A program made the translations under genes and the position numbers. The notes beneath the pieces are model-generated. The model searched no databases. It had not been told where the DNA came from and saw only the letters and a list, made by a program, of their open reading frames with translations. This document shows, one piece after another, positions 45,466 through 54,606 of a stretch of 64,000 nt of DNA (position 1 is the first letter of the stretch; each line of letters opens with the position of its first letter). Source of the stretch: Bifidobacterium [indicum] DSM 20214 = LMG 11587 (lineage in GTDB: Bacteria; Actinomycetota; Actinomycetes; Actinomycetales; Bifidobacteriaceae); the NCBI RefSeq assembly GCF_000706765.1, contig NZ_CP006018.1, positions 1,054,001-1,118,000 on the forward strand, given 5' to 3'.

Positions 45466-48072
45466 TCAGGCGCGCAACTGCGCGCCAAGCTCCGAGGCTT
45501 TCGCCACGATGGCACCCCTCAGCGCCTCGCTGTCCTCCGATGTCAGGGTCTTGTCCGGAGCCCTGAAGGTGACCGCGAAGGCCAGGGACTTGGCATCCTG
45601 ACCGATTTGGTCGCCGGTAAAGACATCGAAGAGCTCAATGGACTCAAGACTAGTCCCCGCGGCTTCTCTGATGGCGGAAGTCAGTTGATCGGCCGTGACC
45701 GATTCGGGGACCGTGAAGGCCAGGTCCTGACGGACCGGCGGGAAGGTCGAAATGGGCTTGGCCTGAAGTGGTTCGAAGTCCAGATGATCGAAGATCTCAT
45801 CCAGGTCCAGCTCGAAGGCCGCGGAGTGATCGGGGAAGTCCAGGGCCGCAATGACATGCGGGTGGAGTTCTCCGACCATGCCCACGAGCGTTCCATCATC
45901 AAGCACCACCCGCGCGGCGCGGCCAGGATGCCACTGGACGGGGACCTGGTCGGCATCCGGCTGCTCCAGGTGGTACCGGGCACCAAGACGGTCCAGGACT
46001 CGGCGGGCCGATTCGACACCGTCGGTCCAGTCCACCTGGCGCCTGTCCTTGAGCCACCCATCCTCCTGGGCCAGACCCGTCAGCAAGGCGGCTACGTGCA
46101 GCCGCTGCACTGGCAGTCCGGCATCCAAACCGGCCAGCTGCTCGTCACTGGGACGGGTGCCCCCAGGCAGGGTCGGCACAGCCGGAGCCTTGGGGTCGCG
46201 GGTGAAGGTGTATCCAACCTCGAAGAGCGAGACGTTGGTGTTGCCCCGCCGCAGGTTCCGGGCCACGGTATTGGCCAGGGGCAGCATGAGGAATCGCCTC
46301 AGGAATGGACGGTCAGCGGCCATGGGATTGGCCAGTTCGACACTGACCGCCTCCTCCTGGTCGGGATCGTAGCCGAAGGCCGTCAGGTCCTGCCTACCGA
46401 CGAATGGATAGTCCAGTACCTCGGTCAGCCCATATTCAGCCAGGGTATCGGCCACCCAGCGCTTCCGGAGCTGACGGCCCGTCAGACCCACTTCACCCGT
46501 GACCTTGGCAGAGGGGATGTTGGTCGGAATCCTGTCATAACCGACCAGACGGGCCACCTCTTCAACAAGGTCGCATGCCTCGCCCAGGTCGGGCCTCCAT
46601 GAGGGCGGCGTAACGGACAGGGCCCGGTCATCGACAGACTCGACCCGACAGCCGATATCCTCCAGAATGGCGGCGATCTGGTCACGGTCCGTATCCAGAT
46701 CCGTCAGTCGGGCCACCTGGGCAGGATCGAAATCAATCGCCGGCGCGGAACCGGTCCGATTCACATCCACGGGCCTGGCGTCAATCCTGGCGCCTCCGAA
46801 TTCCTGCAAAAGCCCGGCCGCCATCTGCGCAGCAGCAGGCTGCATCTGGGGGTCCACCCCACGTTCGAAGCGCTTGGAAGCCTCGGAGGGCAGCTTGTGA
46901 CGACGGGCCGACCGGGCGATGGTCACCTGGTCGAAGTGGGCCGATTCGATCAGGATGTTCTGCGTCTGGTCGGTCACCTCCCCGTAGAGACCGCCCATGA
47001 CACCGGCCAGTCCAAGGATTCGGGAACCGGCCTCGCCCTTGGGCGAATCGGTAATCAGCAGGTCCTCGGTGCTCAGCTCACGGTCCTTGCCGTCGAGGGT
47101 GGTCAAACGTTCTCCCTGCCTGGCCCTGCGAACCACAATAGGACCTTCGATCTTGTCCGCATCATAGGCATGCAGGGGCTGGCCCAGGTCCAGCATGACG
47201 TAATTGGTCACATCCACGGGAAGTGAAATGGAGCGCATCCCGGCCCTGGTCAACCGCCTACGCATCCAAGCGGGGGTGGCGGATCCGGCTCGGTAGCCCT
47301 GGACCGGACGAACGTAGTAGCGGTCGCATCCCGGCACACCGTGAATGGGACCGTCATCCTCGATCCGCACCTCGACGGCTCCCTGGTCACCCTGGTCGAC
47401 CGCCTGAGGCAGGGCCTTGTTCAATTCCATGACCGGATCCGTATAGGCGGCACCGGTTGAGTGATGATACTCGCGAGCCACTCCACGGTAGGAGAAGGCA
47501 TAACCCCGGTCTGGGGTGATATTGATCTCCAGAACCGGATTGTCCATGTGGAGCAGGGCCATGGCATCATCGCCCGGTTTGAGGTCCTCGTACTCCTGGT
47601 CGGTGAACCCATACTGCCGCAGGAGGATGATGCCGTTGTGGTCCGAGCCGAGACCCAACTCGCGCTCCGAGGCACACATGCCATCCGAGATGTGGCCATA
47701 CGTCTTCCGCGGCTCGATCCTGAAATCACCGGGAAGGACCGCACCCGGCAGGGTCACGACGACCTTTTCACCGGCGGCCATGTTGGGGGCACCGCAGACA
47801 ATGCCCCGCGGAACCTTCTTCCCGTCTTCATCAACGACGTTGTAGGCCTCACCCACGTCGACATGGCACCAGTTGATGACCTTGCCGTTCTTCTGGGGTT
47901 CGGGGGTGGCATCGACCACGTAACCGACCACGATGGGTCCGGTCACCGTGGACTGGTGGATCTCCTCCTCCTCAAGACCAACCCGGACCAGGTCCTTGGC
48001 CAGTTGCGGATAGGTCAGATCACCGGGAACCTCGACATGTTCCTTGAGCCAGTCAATATCTACCATCGGCAT
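45466..48072 (-). CDS. pheT: Phenylalanyl-tRNA synthetase beta subunit
   Basis: 868 aa. Domains in order: N-terminal MPMVDIDWLKEHVEVP, tRNA-binding EMAP-like region (about 40-155), B3/B4 editing region, B5 (about 440-510), core, and C-terminal ferredoxin-fold anticodon-binding domain (PPVRQDLAFTVPESVTADQL). The start codon lies 6 bp after the pheS stop with a site inside pheS. Forms the alpha2-beta2 enzyme with PheS. Confidence 0.97.
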   Translation of the reverse strand: MPMVDIDWLKEHVEVPGDLTYPQLAKDLVRVGLEEEEIHQSTVTGPIVVGYVVDATPEPQKNGKVINWCHVDVGEAYNVVDEDGKKVPRGIVCGAPNMAAGEKVVVTLPGAVLPGDFRIEPRKTYGHISDGMCASERELGLGSDHNGIILLRQYGFTDQEYEDLKPGDDAMALLHMDNPVLEINITPDRGYAFSYRGVAREYHHSTGAAYTDPVMELNKALPQAVDQGDQGAVEVRIEDDGPIHGVPGCDRYYVRPVQGYRAGSATPAWMRRRLTRAGMRSISLPVDVTNYVMLDLGQPLHAYDADKIEGPIVVRRARQGERLTTLDGKDRELSTEDLLITDSPKGEAGSRILGLAGVMGGLYGEVTDQTQNILIESAHFDQVTIARSARRHKLPSEASKRFERGVDPQMQPAAAQMAAGLLQEFGGARIDARPVDVNRTGSAPAIDFDPAQVARLTDLDTDRDQIAAILEDIGCRVESVDDRALSVTPPSWRPDLGEACDLVEEVARLVGYDRIPTNIPSAKVTGEVGLTGRQLRKRWVADTLAEYGLTEVLDYPFVGRQDLTAFGYDPDQEEAVSVELANPMAADRPFLRRFLMLPLANTVARNLRRGNTNVSLFEVGYTFTRDPKAPAVPTLPGGTRPSDEQLAGLDAGLPVQRLHVAALLTGLAQEDGWLKDRRQVDWTDGVESARRVLDRLGARYHLEQPDADQVPVQWHPGRAARVVLDDGTLVGMVGELHPHVIAALDFPDHSAAFELDLDEIFDHLDFEPLQAKPISTFPPVRQDLAFTVPESVTADQLTSAIREAAGTSLESIELFDVFTGDQIGQDAKSLAFAVTFRAPDKTLTSEDSEALRGAIVAKASELGAQLRA

Positions 48073-48078
48073 ATCGGG

Positions 48079-49143
48079 TCACTCCCCCATCTCAAACTGC
48101 TGGCTGAACCGCACGTCACCCTCGACCAGGTCGTGCATGTCGTTGATGTCATGGCGGAGCAGGAGGGTCCGCTCCATACCCACGCCGAAGGCGAACCCCG
48201 AGTACTTCTCGGGATCCACACCGGCGGAACGCAGGACATTGGGGTTGACCATACCGCAGCCGCCCCACTCAATCCATCCGGGTCCACCCTTCTTGTCGGG
48301 GAACCAAAGGTCCATTTCAGCACTGGGCTCGGTGAAGGGGAAGTAGGAGGGACGCAGCCTCGTCCGGGCCTCGGGACCGAACATGGCCACGGCCAACTTG
48401 TCCAGGGTCCCCTTGAGGTCGGCCATGGTCAGATGCTCATCGACGGCAAGGGCCTCGCACTGGTGGAAGACGGGGGTATGGGTGGCATCCAGTTCATCGG
48501 TGCGGAAGACCCTGCCCGTGCAGGCCACATAGAGCGGTACGCCACGGGTGATCAGGGATCGTGCCTGGTCCGGGGAGGTATGGGTGCGCATGACCATGTT
48601 GGACCCGACGAAGCCAGCGGCGTCCTTGGCCTGGTTTCCCTTGACATAGAAGGTGTCCTGCATCTGGCGGGCCGGGTGATCGGGGCCGAAGTTCAGGGCA
48701 TCGAAGTTGTACCACTCGGCCTCCAGCTCAGGCCCCTGGGCGATGCGCCAGCCCATGGAGACGAAGAAGTCCTCCACGTCCTCCATCAGCTTGGAGAGGG
48801 GATGACGTGCGCCCTGGGGCTTGCGCTCGACCGGAAGGGTCATGTCAACCCGCTCGGCCCGTAGACGACGGGCCTCCTCCTCCTGGCGCAACTGACCTTC
48901 CTTGAGGCCGTAGGCCTTACCGAAATCGGCCTTGAGCTTGCCCACGAGCTGCCCGGCCGTCTTTTTCTGGTCTGCGGGCAGGACACCGATGGCCTTGCTG
49001 GCCCTGACCATGGCGGAGTCGGCACCCGAGTAGCGGGACCTGAGCGCCTTCAGCTCCTCCAGATCGGAGGCCTCCCGTATCTTCCCAATACCCTCGCTGA
49101 CCTCATCCGTCACTGCTGTAGGGTCGAACTCTACCTCTGCCAC
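48079..49143 (-). CDS. pheS: Phenylalanyl-tRNA synthetase alpha subunit
   Basis: 354 aa from GTG 49143 (AAAGG in front; VAEVEFDPTAV matches the usual family start); a GTG five codons earlier (49158) is the alternative. N-terminal coiled coil, then class II motif 2 PVFHQCEALAVDE and motif 3 GFAFGVGMERTLLL. Catalytic subunit charging tRNA-Phe. Co-transcribed with pheT. Confidence 0.97.
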   Translation of the reverse strand: MAEVEFDPTAVTDEVSEGIGKIREASDLEELKALRSRYSGADSAMVRASKAIGVLPADQKKTAGQLVGKLKADFGKAYGLKEGQLRQEEEARRLRAERVDMTLPVERKPQGARHPLSKLMEDVEDFFVSMGWRIAQGPELEAEWYNFDALNFGPDHPARQMQDTFYVKGNQAKDAAGFVGSNMVMRTHTSPDQARSLITRGVPLYVACTGRVFRTDELDATHTPVFHQCEALAVDEHLTMADLKGTLDKLAVAMFGPEARTRLRPSYFPFTEPSAEMDLWFPDKKGGPGWIEWGGCGMVNPNVLRSAGVDPEKYSGFAFGVGMERTLLLRHDINDMHDLVEGDVRFSQQFEMGE

Positions 49144-49202
49144 CTTGGGACCTTTCACCTTGTAAGAGCCTGAAAACAGTGTTATATCGGTCTTTATAAC
49201 CT

Positions 49203-50141
49203 TTACATTCTTTCAATACGACTCGACATGGCCAGGCCATAAAGAAGGACCGCCGCTGAGGTGGCCAGGTTGAGTGATTCCGCCCGGCCATAAATCGGTA
49301 TGGAAACGATGGAATCCACCCGCTGCAGAAGCTCCGGAGGTAGCCCGCGAGCCTCGTTCCCGAATAGAACGACCCTGCCCCGGGCTGGCCCTCCGGTCGT
49401 GCTGCCGGATCCGGATTGCGCACCTTCCCGGGCCAGCAGGTCCGGCAGATCGGTGGGCTTGCGATCAGGCGTGCCGTAGACATCCGCGGCAGTGATTCCA
49501 TCTCCCCGGCCATGCACCCAGTCAAGGAAGTCATCGGTCCCCATGGTCAGAATCGGAATGTGGAAGGCCGAACCCGCAGTGGACCTGAGCACCTTTGGGT
49601 TGAGGGGGTCCACACAGTCGTCCACCAGGACCAGGGCCCTGCAACCTGCAGCATCGGCCGTTCTGATGACGGTCCCCGCATTGCCTGGGTCACGCACCTG
49701 CCAGAAGGCGGCAATGAGGTCCGGGGCTCCCGTGTCCTGCCGCTCACCGTCATCGCCTGGCACCATCAGATCGGCATGGTCGACCGCCATCCCCCGGGTA
49801 TCACCCTGGGCGACAATCCCCTGGGCATCCGTGCTGATAGCCTTCATGACACGCTCCGTTACCGGGTGTACGTATATGTTGTCGTGCTGCAGGGCATTCT
49901 CGGCAATGGCTGCCACGACCGGATTCAGAAACCCGATACCCTCCTGGCCCGATGCATCCCCGGTCTGCACATAGAGGTCCGTGACCAGGTCGGATCGGCA
50001 ATCCACTGCCTCCCGGACGCTTTGCGGTCCTTCGATCAAAAAGCGCTCATGACGCTGCCGGGCCCTTCTTTCCTTGAGCTCGGCAAGCCGGCGTATGCGC
50101 TGCGAACGCGGGTTATCCATCAGGGTTTCTGTCAGGGGCAT
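49203..50141 (-). CDS. SpoU/TrmH-family RNA 2'-O-methyltransferase
   Basis: 312 aa from ATG 50141 (a GTG 50150 is also in frame). N-terminal substrate-binding domain RRLAELKERRARQRHERFLIEGPQ... and the SPOUT knot motifs QVRDPGNAGTVIRTADAAG, VVLFGNEARGLPPELL and SIPIYGRAESLNLATSAAVLLY. Corresponds in position to the tsnR-like gene upstream of pheS in other actinobacteria; it probably methylates 23S rRNA. Confidence 0.92.
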   Translation of the reverse strand: MPLTETLMDNPRSQRIRRLAELKERRARQRHERFLIEGPQSVREAVDCRSDLVTDLYVQTGDASGQEGIGFLNPVVAAIAENALQHDNIYVHPVTERVMKAISTDAQGIVAQGDTRGMAVDHADLMVPGDDGERQDTGAPDLIAAFWQVRDPGNAGTVIRTADAAGCRALVLVDDCVDPLNPKVLRSTAGSAFHIPILTMGTDDFLDWVHGRGDGITAADVYGTPDRKPTDLPDLLAREGAQSGSGSTTGGPARGRVVLFGNEARGLPPELLQRVDSIVSIPIYGRAESLNLATSAAVLLYGLAMSSRIERM

Positions 50142-50322
50142 ACCCACCACTCTAACTCTCTGTAATCAAGTTCACTGAACTGACCCCTGCAAATGCCTTG
50201 GCACACTGCTTCCCCGGGGATATTCTGAGTAGACAAGCCAAATCGACTTGGTATTCCGAGCCTGCCGTTCGGGTTTTCCATCAAGGGTTGATGCCCTGCG
50301 GAGGCGAATGTAAGGAGACACC

Positions 50323-50943
50323 ATGCCCGTATATACACTTCCTGAACTACCTTATGACTATTCGGCCCTCGAGCCCTACGTGTCCGGCAAGATCATGGAA
50401 CTCCACCATGACAAGCACCATCAGGCGTATGTCAACGGCGCCAACCAGGCACTGGAACAAATTCACGACGCTGCCGAGTCCGGCAATGTGGCACAGTCCA
50501 ACCTCCTGGAGAAGAATCTGGCCTTCAACCTGGCCGGTCACAAGAACCACACCATCTTCTGGAAGAACATGGCCCCGTCCATCGGACAGGAACCCACAGG
50601 CGAACTCAAGGCGGCCATCGAGGACCAGTTCGGTTCCTTCGAGGGCTTCCAGCGGTACTTCGAGTCCATGTGCGCTGGCATCCAGGGTTCCGGCTGGGCC
50701 GTCCTGGCATGGGATTCCCTGGGTGAGCGCCTGGTCACCCTGCAGATGTACGACCACCAGGGCAACCTGCCCGTCACCATCTTCCCGCTGATTCTTCTGG
50801 ATCTCTGGGAGCACGCCTACTACCTGGATTACCTGAATGTCAGGGCAGACTATGTCAAGGCCTGGTGGCACATCGTCAACTGGGAGGATGCCTCCAAGCG
50901 CTTCGACGAGGTTCGCAACCTGAACACCAACCTGGTCAAGTAA
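50323..50943 (+). CDS. sodA: Superoxide dismutase [Fe/Mn]
   Basis: 206 aa; AAGGAGA before ATG. Metal ligands in order: His in MELHHDKHHQAYV, His in NLAGHKNHTIFW, Asp and His in LLDLWEHAYYLDY. DHQGNLPV carries the second-sphere residues. Dismutates superoxide in the cytoplasm. No signal peptide. SOD is absent from most gut bifidobacteria and is a mark of the oxygen-tolerant insect-associated ones. A strong terminator follows. Metal choice cannot be told from sequence alone. Confidence 0.96.
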   Translation: MPVYTLPELPYDYSALEPYVSGKIMELHHDKHHQAYVNGANQALEQIHDAAESGNVAQSNLLEKNLAFNLAGHKNHTIFWKNMAPSIGQEPTGELKAAIEDQFGSFEGFQRYFESMCAGIQGSGWAVLAWDSLGERLVTLQMYDHQGNLPVTIFPLILLDLWEHAYYLDYLNVRADYVKAWWHIVNWEDASKRFDEVRNLNTNLVK

Positions 50944-50978
50944 CCTTCCTCCCCGTGCCGCCCTGGGCGTGAACAGGG

Positions 50979-51045
50979 AAGAGATCCGGATACCCTTACG
51001 CAGAACCGCCGAGTATGGCGGGCGGAAGCGGTATCCGGATCTCTT
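50979..51045. terminator. Strong terminator after sodA
   Basis: A 16-bp perfect stem (50979-50994 with 51030-51045, arms containing AGATCCGGATACC) encloses a loop that itself has CCGCC/GGCGG arms. TTTT follows on the plus strand. It separates sodA from the convergent ECF transporter operon and may work both ways. Confidence 0.8.
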
Positions 51046-51128
51046 TTCATATATGACCGCTCATGTGTGCTGTCCAGGAGTCTGAGAACTACCGGATCGA
51101 CACCGCCGGAACGGGGAGCGGACTACCG

Positions 51129-53735
51129 TCAATTGCCGAAGTAGGAGATGGCACCCGTCAATCCGGCCACGGTCAGGGCCACCACCGGAACGGCAAGGCA
51201 GATCGATAGGTAGCACCAATCCCTGAGGCTGACTTTCGAAATCCGGGCATGGGTGCGTTCCACACGTCCACCGAACCCTCTGGCTTCCATGGCCGTAGCC
51301 AGGGTGGTCGAGCGCCTGATGGACAGGACCAGAAGGGCGAAGGCCTGCGGGAAGAAGGCCTTGAACCTGTTCTCATCACCCAACCCCCTGCTCCGCCTTG
51401 AAGCCGCAAGAGCGGTCCAGTCATCCCGCAGGACCGAGAAGAGTCGCAGCCCCGCCAACCCCCCGTACACGAACCGCTCAGGCAGGTGGAGAACCTGACT
51501 GAAGGCATCGGCCAGATCAGTGGCATCAATGCCCAGGACAGTGATGATGGCGGGTATTCCGATGGCGAGGATGCGCAGGGCAGTGGCAAGGGCCAGGTCC
51601 ACCGAACGCTGGGTGACGTGAATCATCCCCCAGGTCCAGTACGTGGCTCCTCCGGCCTTCCCATACAGGATGATGGCCAGGGCCGACCCCGGAGCCCCCA
51701 GGAAGATGGGCCAGGCGGACCTGACAATCCTCCACGGGGTGAAGCCGGCCGCCATGAGGAGAATCAGCTCAAGTCCCAGAGCCACCGTGGCGGAGACCCA
51801 ATCCAGACTGATCAGGAGGGGAAGGGCGGTCAGGAAGGCCCCCAGCAGGCGAAAAGCCGGATTGATGGAGGCGATATAGGCCGAGCGGCTTGACATTCTC
51901 GGAGGCTCGTCGCGTTGATTCATGGCCGCAACCGGCAGGACGACCGTATCCGGCACGTCCCGCCCACCCTCAGGGGCGGTCTTCGCCTGTGCGGCAGCGG
52001 TCACCGGTGTTTGCCCGACTTCCCGCCGCGCCGATGCACAGACCGTTGCCCGCGAAGACCTCCCGACCGATTCGCCCGGCACCAGGCGTACCACACGGGC
52101 ACCCAGGGCCTTGACCAGGTCCATATCATGAGTGACCACGATGATGCAGATCCCGTCGGCGCGCAGGGAATCGATCAACTGGGCCATACTGGTCCAAGTG
52201 ACCCTGTCCTGCCCGAAGGTCGGTTCATCGAGTATCAGCACGCGGGGGGCCGCCGCCAGAGCGGCAGCCACCGTCAATCGGCGCTTCTCCCCCCCTGAGA
52301 GGGTATAGGGATTGGCACTGGCGTATTGGTTCAGGTTGAACCGCTTCAGAAGACTTCGGGCCCGTTCCCTGGCCTCTTCCTCGGTGGCTCCGGTTCTGAG
52401 CGGGGCCACCATGACCTCTTCAAGCACAGAGCCCCGGGCGAACTGATGCTCCGGATTCTGGAAGACATAGGAAATACGTGAGGCCAGGTCGGTGGATTTC
52501 CAAGCCGACGGAGCGGATCCGTCCGCCATCGGCTGGTCGGGACCGTCACCTCCGACCAGCTCGGCCGAGGCGACCACACGACCGGAGACGGGTTCCATAA
52601 GACCTGCCAGAGTCATGGACAGGGTTGATTTACCAGCCCCGTTGGCTCCGACCAGGGCCGTTACCTCCCCCGTATGAAAGGCCAGATTGATACCGGAGGC
52701 GATGGCCCTGCCGTCTCGCCCGACGGCAAGATCGACCGTCTCAAGAATCGGGTCGCCGGAGGTGGAACGCGGGTCTTCACCCAACCGGGGCCGGCTCGAA
52801 ATGCGGTCCACCTGGTCCGCCGGCCCCTTATAGGGGTCGGGCACCCATATCCCCAAAGCGGCCAGGTCGAGACTTCTGTCGGAGAAGACCTGCTCGGGCG
52901 TGCCATCGGCCATAACGATGGTGCGACGGAAACCGTCCCCCCCTGCCCTGCCTTCCTGACCTTCCACAGGCCCCAGCCCCAGCACGATGACCCTGTCGAT
53001 CATTTCCATCCAGGGCTGCGCCCGGTGCTCCACCAGAATCATTGTGGAATGACGGCGGTCGAGAACCTGTCGAACCGCTCCGACAATCTGATGGACCCCG
53101 TCAGGATCCAGGTTGGCCGTGGGCTCGTCAAGAAGCAGAAGACCCGGTTCCATGGCCAGGGCTCCGGCAAGTGCCAGGCGCTGCATCTGTCCACCACTGA
53201 TATGCATGGTGGACCTGGTCAGTTGCAGGTCCTGCAGTCCCACGGCACACAGGGACTCCTCGACCCTCCGCCATATCTCCTCCCTGGGGACCGCCATATT
53301 CTCGGGACCGAAGGCGACGTTATCGCCAAGCCGCTGGAAGATGGCCTGAGCATCGGGATCCTGCAAAACAAGCCCCACGCGGCCGCCGACCACACCGGCT
53401 GGTTGACCATCGACCAGTATCCTCCCCCTGGTCACTCCCCCATCGGCGTCCTCCACCTCGACGGGCTGACCGCCAGAGGCACCGGCGTTCTGGACTCTGA
53501 GGGCTCCTTCCTGGTCACCCAGAATCCCGGCGATGCCCTCGAGGATTGTGGACTTTCCTATGCCGGAGGCCCCCAGGAGGAGCACACGCTGCCCGGCAGG
53601 GATGGACAGGGAGAGGTCACGGACCGCAAAATGACTCCGATAGGCGTGACGATACCCCCAGTGATCCAGGTCCAGACCTGCCGGTCTGGTCAGATCCGAT
53701 CCATCCCTGGGCTGTGCTGAATCGGCTTGGGTCAC
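51129..53735 (-). CDS. Fused ECF transporter: two ATPase domains plus T component (YkoD-YkoC type)
   Basis: 868 aa. ATPase 1: Walker A GASGIGKST, signature HISGGQMQRLAL, Walker B LLLDEPTANLD. ATPase 2: GANGAGKST, TLSGGEKRRLTV, LILDEPTFGQD. From about residue 600 a membrane T component follows with GIDATDLADAF and the Ala-Arg-Gly motif EARGFGG. GTG start overlaps the S-component stop (GTGA). YkoD and YkoC are normally separate; here all energy-coupling parts are in one chain. With the S component and the TPP riboswitch, it imports a thiamine precursor (HMP) or thiamine. Confidence 0.92.
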   Translation of the reverse strand: MTQADSAQPRDGSDLTRPAGLDLDHWGYRHAYRSHFAVRDLSLSIPAGQRVLLLGASGIGKSTILEGIAGILGDQEGALRVQNAGASGGQPVEVEDADGGVTRGRILVDGQPAGVVGGRVGLVLQDPDAQAIFQRLGDNVAFGPENMAVPREEIWRRVEESLCAVGLQDLQLTRSTMHISGGQMQRLALAGALAMEPGLLLLDEPTANLDPDGVHQIVGAVRQVLDRRHSTMILVEHRAQPWMEMIDRVIVLGLGPVEGQEGRAGGDGFRRTIVMADGTPEQVFSDRSLDLAALGIWVPDPYKGPADQVDRISSRPRLGEDPRSTSGDPILETVDLAVGRDGRAIASGINLAFHTGEVTALVGANGAGKSTLSMTLAGLMEPVSGRVVASAELVGGDGPDQPMADGSAPSAWKSTDLASRISYVFQNPEHQFARGSVLEEVMVAPLRTGATEEEARERARSLLKRFNLNQYASANPYTLSGGEKRRLTVAAALAAAPRVLILDEPTFGQDRVTWTSMAQLIDSLRADGICIIVVTHDMDLVKALGARVVRLVPGESVGRSSRATVCASARREVGQTPVTAAAQAKTAPEGGRDVPDTVVLPVAAMNQRDEPPRMSSRSAYIASINPAFRLLGAFLTALPLLISLDWVSATVALGLELILLMAAGFTPWRIVRSAWPIFLGAPGSALAIILYGKAGGATYWTWGMIHVTQRSVDLALATALRILAIGIPAIITVLGIDATDLADAFSQVLHLPERFVYGGLAGLRLFSVLRDDWTALAASRRSRGLGDENRFKAFFPQAFALLVLSIRRSTTLATAMEARGFGGRVERTHARISKVSLRDWCYLSICLAVPVVALTVAGLTGAISYFGN

Positions 53736-54418
53736 GCCTTGGTTCCTTTACGGCTTCCGTTCCTGGGCAGGCGGCCCGACTCGAAGCGATCGAGGGCACC
53801 GGTCCTGGCTATGGCCAGATAGAGATACCAGACCAGAACCCCCGCCAGGAGGGCACCGGAGACCAGGGTGGCCACCAGGTAGATCAGACCATAAGGGCCG
53901 GTCAGACTGATGGCTTGGAGATGGGTGCAGAAGGTGTATACCCAGCAGCCCAGCCCGGCAGCCATCCCCGACAGGGTGACCGTGGGCAGATTCCAGCGGC
54001 GATACCGGCACAGGGCGAAGACCAGCTCGGCCATGGCACCCTGGAGAAGTCCTATCAGGAAGGTTTCGACCGGAACCCATTGGCTGCCCAGGAGGGATTC
54101 CAGAACGGCGGCGACGACCTCGGCATAGATGGCCGCTCCGGGTCGACGCACGATGAGAATGGCGAGAGGGGCCGCAAAGAGATACAGACCATTGAGGATT
54201 CCGCCCAGGCCCGGGATAACACCATCGAGGAGAGACCAGGGCACCGACGTGACGATGGCCACCACCCAGTAGATGAATGCGCTGGCCACACCGATGACCG
54301 AAGCCACGGCGATATCTACCACCCGCCAACGATTGGAGTGCCTGATATGGGTGACTTCCCCGTCACCTCTGGATCTGTCATCCTCGCCTTGGAATGGGGT
54401 CTGATTCTGACTGTTCAT
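53732..54418 (-). CDS. ykoE: ECF transporter S component, YkoE family
   Basis: 228 aa from ATG 54418. A polar N-terminus of ~35 residues, then about five to six hydrophobic segments, including VVDIAVASVIGVASAFIYW and PLAILIVRRPGAAIYAEVVAA, the YkoE signature region. It binds the substrate and pairs with the fused energy-coupling subunit. The TPP riboswitch directly upstream supports thiamine or hydroxymethylpyrimidine as substrate. Confidence 0.88.
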   Translation of the reverse strand: MNSQNQTPFQGEDDRSRGDGEVTHIRHSNRWRVVDIAVASVIGVASAFIYWVVAIVTSVPWSLLDGVIPGLGGILNGLYLFAAPLAILIVRRPGAAIYAEVVAAVLESLLGSQWVPVETFLIGLLQGAMAELVFALCRYRRWNLPTVTLSGMAAGLGCWVYTFCTHLQAISLTGPYGLIYLVATLVSGALLAGVLVWYLYLAIARTGALDRFESGRLPRNGSRKGTKA

Positions 54419-54440
54419 GATTACTGTGCCTTTCCGTAAG

Positions 54441-54458
54441 CACACCCTTGGGTGCGCA
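54441..54458 (-). promoter_or_regulatory. Hairpin between TPP riboswitch and ykoE start
   Basis: GCACACCC/GGGTGCGC stem (54441-54448, 54451-54458) with a 2-nt loop, 22 bp before the ATG, just upstream of the ribosome-binding site. No T-run, so it is likely part of a translation-control expression platform rather than a terminator. Confidence 0.5.
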
Positions 54459-54481
54459 TCCTGTTCAAGGCACGGGTTGAG

Positions 54482-54582
54482 TGACATCCGTGCGCCGGCA
54501 TTACCCGGTAAACGTTCGTCCGGTCGAGGCTGAGCCTCCTCTCAGCCACACGCTGCTCTGCAGCATGCGGCCCCCGTGTCAC
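54482..54582 (-). promoter_or_regulatory. TPP riboswitch (THI element)
   Basis: On the minus strand the outer stem GTGACAC...GTCAC closes an element with GGGGGCC, then CTGAGA, then ACCGG, then GAACG followed by CCGGGTAATGCCGGCGCACGGA, the conserved 3' half of the TPP aptamer (consensus GAAC..GAUCUGG.UAAU.CCAGCG..GGGA). Thiamine pyrophosphate binding should lower expression of the ECF transporter. Confidence 0.9.
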
Positions 54583-54606
54583 CACCTACTTTAGGACCAG
54601 CCTTGG

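Noticed and set aside
44995-46602. 535-codon plus-strand ORF opposite pheT and the DUF4190 gene
   Set aside because: Shadow frame of a high-GC gene; pheT is certain on the minus strand.
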